Assembly: GCF_013385825.1 (NCBI RefSeq)
Contig: NZ_JACAPG010000022.1
Location: 1-35,894, forward strand
Length of the DNA stretch: 35,894 nucleotides
Reading direction: 5' to 3'
Source: Pseudomonas reactans
Lineage (GTDB): Bacteria; Pseudomonadota; Gammaproteobacteria; Pseudomonadales; Pseudomonadaceae
In this document: positions 33,403-35,894 of the stretch, in pieces
Layout of the letters: every line of letters starts with the position of its first letter
How positions within the stretch are numbered: the first letter of the stretch is position 1
Made by a program: the position numbers and the translations under genes
The notes under the pieces: model-generated
What the model saw: the letters and a program-made list of their open reading frames with translations, nothing else
Database searches by the model: none
Told to the model about the DNA's origin: nothing

Positions 33403-33421
33403 ACTGTGCACCATGCACAGT
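33403..33421 (-). promoter_or_regulatory. 19-bp perfect palindrome upstream of codB (putative operator)
   Basis: ACTGTGCA (33403-33410), CCA, TGCACAGT (33414-33421). On the minus strand it is preceded by TATAAAT, and codB starts 83 bases downstream. It may bind the PucR regulator encoded by the same operon. It is in the intergenic gap, and I know of no matching consensus. Confidence 0.5.
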
Positions 33422-33464
33422 ATTTATAGCCAAACAGGGGAAAAACGCAGTCAGGAATGTTCGC

Positions 33465-33482
33465 CGTGCCCAATCGGGCACG
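33465..33482 (-). terminator. Hairpin after the NUDIX gene
   Basis: CGTGCCC (33465-33471) and GGGCACG (33476-33482) form a 7-bp GC-rich stem with a 4-base loop, 29 bases beyond the NUDIX stop. A T-run (GTTTTT on the minus strand) comes only about 20 bases later, so termination is uncertain. Confidence 0.4.
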
Positions 33483-33511
33483 AAAGCGGTGCAGCAGTGA
33501 TACAAATTGGA

Positions 33512-34135
33512 TCAGTCGAACAGCGTCTGGGTGGTCTCGCCACGGTGGAAGGCGAACGCGGCTTCCAGATCACTTTCAATGGTGCGCCCCCGCGACAGCG
33601 GTGGCAGCTCGTCCAGACGGAAAAAGCCCACCTCGGTGGTCTCGAACCCTGCCATCGGTGCCGACTGATCCACCGGATCACAGAGGAAGTACAGCTTGTA
33701 GAAGTCGCGCACATCCGGTCGATACAAACCCTTGGCCTTGTGCGTCACGCTGTACAGGGCCCGCGCCGTTACCGTCAGCCCGGCTTCCTCGCGAATCTCC
33801 TTGACGATGTTTTCCGCCGCCGACAAGCCGATATCCGCATAACCCCCTGGCAACGCCCAGCAGCCGTCAGTCACCTCCCGCACCAGCAGGATCCGGTCAC
33901 CTTGGATGACCGCTCCGCGCACGTCGATCATCGGCGTTGAGTAGCGTTTGGCGAAATCCGTAACCAGCCCGCTGATGCGCTCCAAGGGCACATTGCCCAA
34001 TTGCGCGAGCATGCTGTGGGCAATCTCGGCAATTTCTTCCAGCCGTTCGCGCTCGAAATCATCGGTGCAAAAGTGCAGCCCGGTGGACGCCAACGCCTGC
34101 AAGCGTTTGGCCTGGGCCAGCCAAGTGTTTTCCAT
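33512..34135 (-). CDS. NUDIX hydrolase with N-terminal NUDIX_N domain
   Basis: A 207-residue protein with an N-terminal helical NUDIX_N segment (about 5-62, MENTWLAQAKRLQALA) and a NUDIX fold. The NUDIX box is GGYADIGLSAAENIVKEIREEAGL (97-120). The first Glu of the standard GX5EX7REUXEEXGU reads Leu and the Arg reads Lys, a variation I associate with this subfamily. The KEIREE metal-binding core is intact. Related enzymes hydrolyse nucleoside diphosphate derivatives such as ADP-ribose. It follows the GNAT gene by 3 bases with a GGAG site in the GNAT end. Confidence 0.85.
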   Translation of the reverse strand: MENTWLAQAKRLQALASTGLHFCTDDFERERLEEIAEIAHSMLAQLGNVPLERISGLVTDFAKRYSTPMIDVRGAVIQGDRILLVREVTDGCWALPGGYADIGLSAAENIVKEIREEAGLTVTARALYSVTHKAKGLYRPDVRDFYKLYFLCDPVDQSAPMAGFETTEVGFFRLDELPPLSRGRTIESDLEAAFAFHRGETTQTLFD

Positions 34136-34138
34136 GGG

Positions 34139-34585
34139 TTACTCCGCGAGTGGCTTGAGCATATATACCCGGCGCAGGCCGTGTTCTTCGGCCCGGTGGG
34201 TTTCGACATAACCTCGACGGGTGTACAGCGTGATGTTTTCGGTCATGGCTTCGTTGGTGTATAGGCGAATGGCCGCGAAGCCGGCATCAAGCGCCTGGCG
34301 TTCGGCAAAGTCCATCAGCATCCGCCCGTAGCCCAACCCCTGGGCGTCCGGGGCGACGGCCAGGTTATCCAGCAACAGCGCGTCGCCATCATCCAACAGG
34401 ATAATAAAGCCCTGAACGCTCCCGGCATTTTCCAGCACATGTACGCCTGCGGCCTGCACCAACTGGCGGTAATCCTCCAGCATCGGCCCGGGCTCGCGGC
34501 CGATCCGCTCGATATACGGCGAGTAGGCGGCCTGGACGATGGCCTCGATGGCAGCAACATCAGCAGCAGTGGCGGGACGCATCAT
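34139..34585 (-). CDS. GNAT-family N-acetyltransferase
   Basis: A 148-residue acetyltransferase. The acetyl-CoA loop is LLLDNLAVAPDAQGLGYGRMLMDFAE (70-95), and the C-terminal RLYTNEAMTENITLYTRRGYVE is typical of the superfamily. The substrate is unknown. A GAGGAG site lies about 9 bases before ATG 34585. It is the first of a two-gene operon with the NUDIX hydrolase. Confidence 0.85.
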   Translation of the reverse strand: MMRPATAADVAAIEAIVQAAYSPYIERIGREPGPMLEDYRQLVQAAGVHVLENAGSVQGFIILLDDGDALLLDNLAVAPDAQGLGYGRMLMDFAERQALDAGFAAIRLYTNEAMTENITLYTRRGYVETHRAEEHGLRRVYMLKPLAE

Positions 34586-34611
34586 TGCAGCGGGCTCCTC
34601 AGGACAATCGA

Positions 34612-34809
34612 TCAGTCTGCCGGCGCTTCGAAGATGCCTTCGATAGGCCGCTCGAACACCTTGGCGATCTTGAACGCCAAGGGCAAGCTCGGATCGTAGC
34701 GGCCGGTCTCGATGGCGTTGACGGTTTGGCGCGACACCCCCAGGCGCTCGGCGAGGTCAGCCTGGGACCAACCCAGTTCCGAGCGCAACTGGCGCATCAG
34801 GTTGTTCAT
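34612..34809 (-). CDS. Small XRE-family transcriptional regulator
   Basis: A 65-residue single-domain helix-turn-helix protein, LRSELGWSQADLAERLGVSRQTVNAIETGRYDPSLPLAFKIA, of the YozG-like type often paired with a small membrane protein. ATG 34809 overlaps the membrane-protein stop (ATGA), so the pair is co-translated. It probably represses its own promoter through the direct repeats at 35198-35250. Longer upstream frames are not supported. Confidence 0.88.
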   Translation of the reverse strand: MNNLMRQLRSELGWSQADLAERLGVSRQTVNAIETGRYDPSLPLAFKIAKVFERPIEGIFEAPAD

Positions 34810-35180
34810 TGATAGCGCCTTGTGCCGATGATCGTGGCGACGCACCAGACGCCACCCATGATCGGCCACACCATAAAGGCCGACAGCCGTGGGAAGCCAG
34901 CGGTTTCCAGGAAGCCATAGCTGAAGGTCGTCAACGCCGTGCACACAAAGGCCACGGCCAGCGCCTCCAATTGGATCTTGCGGCCCATTTCATCCATGGC
35001 GTTCAACCGACGGATGATCGCGATCGCCATCGCGATCATCGGAATGACCGGCAGCAACGCCAGGGCAATTTTGCCGGCGCCGTCGGGCATGGACGACATG
35101 TAGGTGCTGGAAACCACGACGCACACCAGATACGCCAGCAGGGTCACCGTGAATTCCACCAGGAAGCGCTTGACCGACAT
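34806..35180 (-). CDS. Small integral membrane protein paired with the XRE regulator
   Basis: A 124-residue protein with about four hydrophobic segments: VTLLAYLVCVVVSST, IALALLPVIPMIAMAIAII, AVAFVCTALTTFSYGFL and SAFMVWPIMGGVWCVATII. I chose ATG 35180 because GGAG lies 7 bases upstream; ATG 35186 directly abuts that site. Membrane/XRE gene pairs are common, and the regulator may control or respond to the membrane partner. I cannot assign a function. Confidence 0.75.
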   Translation of the reverse strand: MSVKRFLVEFTVTLLAYLVCVVVSSTYMSSMPDGAGKIALALLPVIPMIAMAIAIIRRLNAMDEMGRKIQLEALAVAFVCTALTTFSYGFLETAGFPRLSAFMVWPIMGGVWCVATIIGTRRYQ

Positions 35181-35197
35181 AACCATCTCCATGAGTA

Positions 35198-35250
35198 AAG
35201 GGTGCTTTACATTAGGCACAGGCTATTACCGTGTCAAGGGTGCTTTACAT
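35198..35250 (-). promoter_or_regulatory. Promoter flanked by two 15-bp direct repeats (autoregulatory operators)
   Basis: On the minus strand TTGACA (complement of 35232-35237) and TAATGT (complement of 35209-35214) are 17 bases apart, a strong sigma-70 promoter for the membrane protein/XRE pair. The identical 15-mer ATGTAAAGCACCCTT (minus) occurs at 35236-35250, overlapping the -35, and at 35198-35212, overlapping the -10. These are likely binding sites of the XRE repressor. Confidence 0.75.
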
Positions 35251-35264
35251 GGCGGCGTGTCAGG

Positions 35265-35293
35265 CACAAAAAAACCACCGCGCAGGGTGGTTT
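35265..35293 (-). terminator. Factor-independent terminator after queD
   Basis: Read on the minus strand, AAACCACC (35293-35286) pairs with GGTGGTTT (35279-35272) with a 6-base loop. The transcript then continues into a run of Ts (the plus-strand A-run begins at 35268). This is a textbook terminator 16 bases past the queD stop. Confidence 0.85.
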
Positions 35294-35308
35294 CTTCACA
35301 TCGCAGGT

Positions 35309-35665
35309 TTACTCGCCGCGATAGATGCAACCGCTGGTGCAGGTCTCGTGGATACGAATCGCACTGAGCTCGGGCAGCAGGGGTTTCAATTCATTCCAGA
35401 TCCACTTGGCCAGCACTTCGCTGGTGGGGTTTTCCAGGCCTGGGATGTCATTGAGGTAGTTGTGGTCGAGGCGTTCATAGAGCGGCTTGAAAATCGCCTT
35501 GATCTCCGAGAAGTCGCGAATCCAGCCGGTATGGGGATCCAGGTCGCCGCTCAGGTGGATCGCCACCTTGAACGAATGCCCGTGCAGGCGCCCGCATTTG
35601 TGGCCTTCCGGTACGTGGGGCAGGCGGTGGGCGGACTCGAAGGTAAATTCTTTGAAGATTTCCAC
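35309..35665 (-). CDS. queD: 6-carboxytetrahydropterin synthase QueD
   Basis: A 118-residue QueD nearly identical in layout to E. coli QueD. Zinc ligands are His13, His28 and His30, and the catalytic Cys24 lies in HKCGRLHGH. DPHTGW, ERLDHNYLNDIPGLENPTSEVLA and ETCTSGCIYRGE are conserved. It converts dihydroneopterin triphosphate to 6-carboxytetrahydropterin in queuosine biosynthesis. It stands alone on the minus strand with a strong terminator. The other queuosine genes are not in the window. Confidence 0.93.
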   Translation of the reverse strand: MEIFKEFTFESAHRLPHVPEGHKCGRLHGHSFKVAIHLSGDLDPHTGWIRDFSEIKAIFKPLYERLDHNYLNDIPGLENPTSEVLAKWIWNELKPLLPELSAIRIHETCTSGCIYRGE

Positions 35666-35743
35666 AGTGTTTTCAGCTCGGTCAGGTATCTGGCAGGCGG
35701 CGAGTTTAACAGCTTGAGCCCTTGCCGCGCATACCGTCCCTCT

Positions 35744-35802
35744 GTAGGCGCCGGCTTGCTGGCGAAATATAGATTGCGTGTGGCGAGGGAGCTTGCTCCC
35801 GC
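35744..35802. repeat. Pair of REP-type palindromes
   Basis: GTAGGCGCCGGCTTGCTGGCG (35744-35764) and GTGTGGCGAGGGAGCTTGCTCCCGC (35778-35802) each contain the GCTTGC core in a hairpin (CGCC..GGCG and GGGAGC/GCTCCC). They match the REP elements of fluorescent pseudomonads and lie upstream of queD in an intergenic gap. Confidence 0.8.
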
Positions 35803-35836
35803 GGGCGGCCTGACAGGCGACCTGGATGTTGAAGGT

Positions 35837-35894
35837 GGGCGGGGTACATATCCGTTATTTGGGTAACGGCTGATATGGGTTCCGCCCTTACGGC
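35837..35894. repeat. Inverted partial copy of the left-edge intergenic repeat
   Basis: The last 58 bases, read in reverse complement, match 156-213 with about nine differences. They run from GCCGTAAGGGCGGAACC through ACCCAAATAACGGATATGT. The copy is cut by the window edge, so its full length is unknown. Confidence 0.85.

Noticed and set aside
1..35894. tRNA, rRNA, CRISPR array, transposase or phage genes
   Set aside because: None was seen: no cloverleaf-like sequence, no regularly spaced repeats, and no transposase or integrase protein in any frame.

Overview
The window looks like chromosomal DNA of a fluorescent pseudomonad (Pseudomonas fluorescens group). The reasons are high-GC coding, REP-type hairpins with a GCTTGC core, a large intergenic repeat family that I recognise from P. 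fluorescens genomes, and near-textbook FecI/FecR/FecA, CodB/CodA, QueD and VgrG proteins. All calls come from reading the sequence; no database was searched.

Layout. 1-213 is a large intergenic repeat, and an inverted partial copy closes the window at 35837-35894. 259-2034 holds an isonitrile hydratase-like DJ-1/PfpI enzyme and a divergent DJ-1/AraC regulator, whose 3' end overlaps a convergent epoxide-hydrolase-like gene. 2957-6095 is a minus-strand operon of an SDR, a GH15 glycosidase and a cysteine hydrolase. 6349-13513 is a tightly packed eight-gene plus-strand operon: HAD phosphatase, transaldolase, sulfotransferase-like protein, SDR, saccharopine-dehydrogenase-like protein, glycine/sarcosine N-methyltransferase homologue, MFS exporter and stand-alone APS kinase. 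A CGNR zinc-finger regulator follows. I know of no described pathway with this gene set. I infer a small sulfated, N-methylated, sugar-derived metabolite, and this is my main candidate for an undescribed system.

14338-18309 is a ferric-citrate-type uptake and signalling system (fecI-fecR-fecA). 18430-20960 holds two related repeat proteins, each preceded by a perfect hrp box (GGAACC-N15/16-CCACNNA), so they are predicted HrpL-dependent type III secretion substrates or helpers without a secretion locus nearby. 21019-23495 holds an MFS transporter and a DapF-fold protein that has lost both catalytic cysteines, behind a 9-codon leader ORF and a long hairpin.

23801-29577 is an orphan type VI secretion cassette: VgrG, a DUF4123 adaptor, a lipoprotein that is probably the immunity protein, and a class 3 lipase effector. 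29587-33320 is the cytosine module codB-pucR-codA on the minus strand. 33512-34585 holds a NUDIX hydrolase and a GNAT acetyltransferase. 34612-35180 is a membrane protein/XRE repressor pair with a clear promoter flanked by 15-bp direct-repeat operators. queD (35309-35665) is the last gene.
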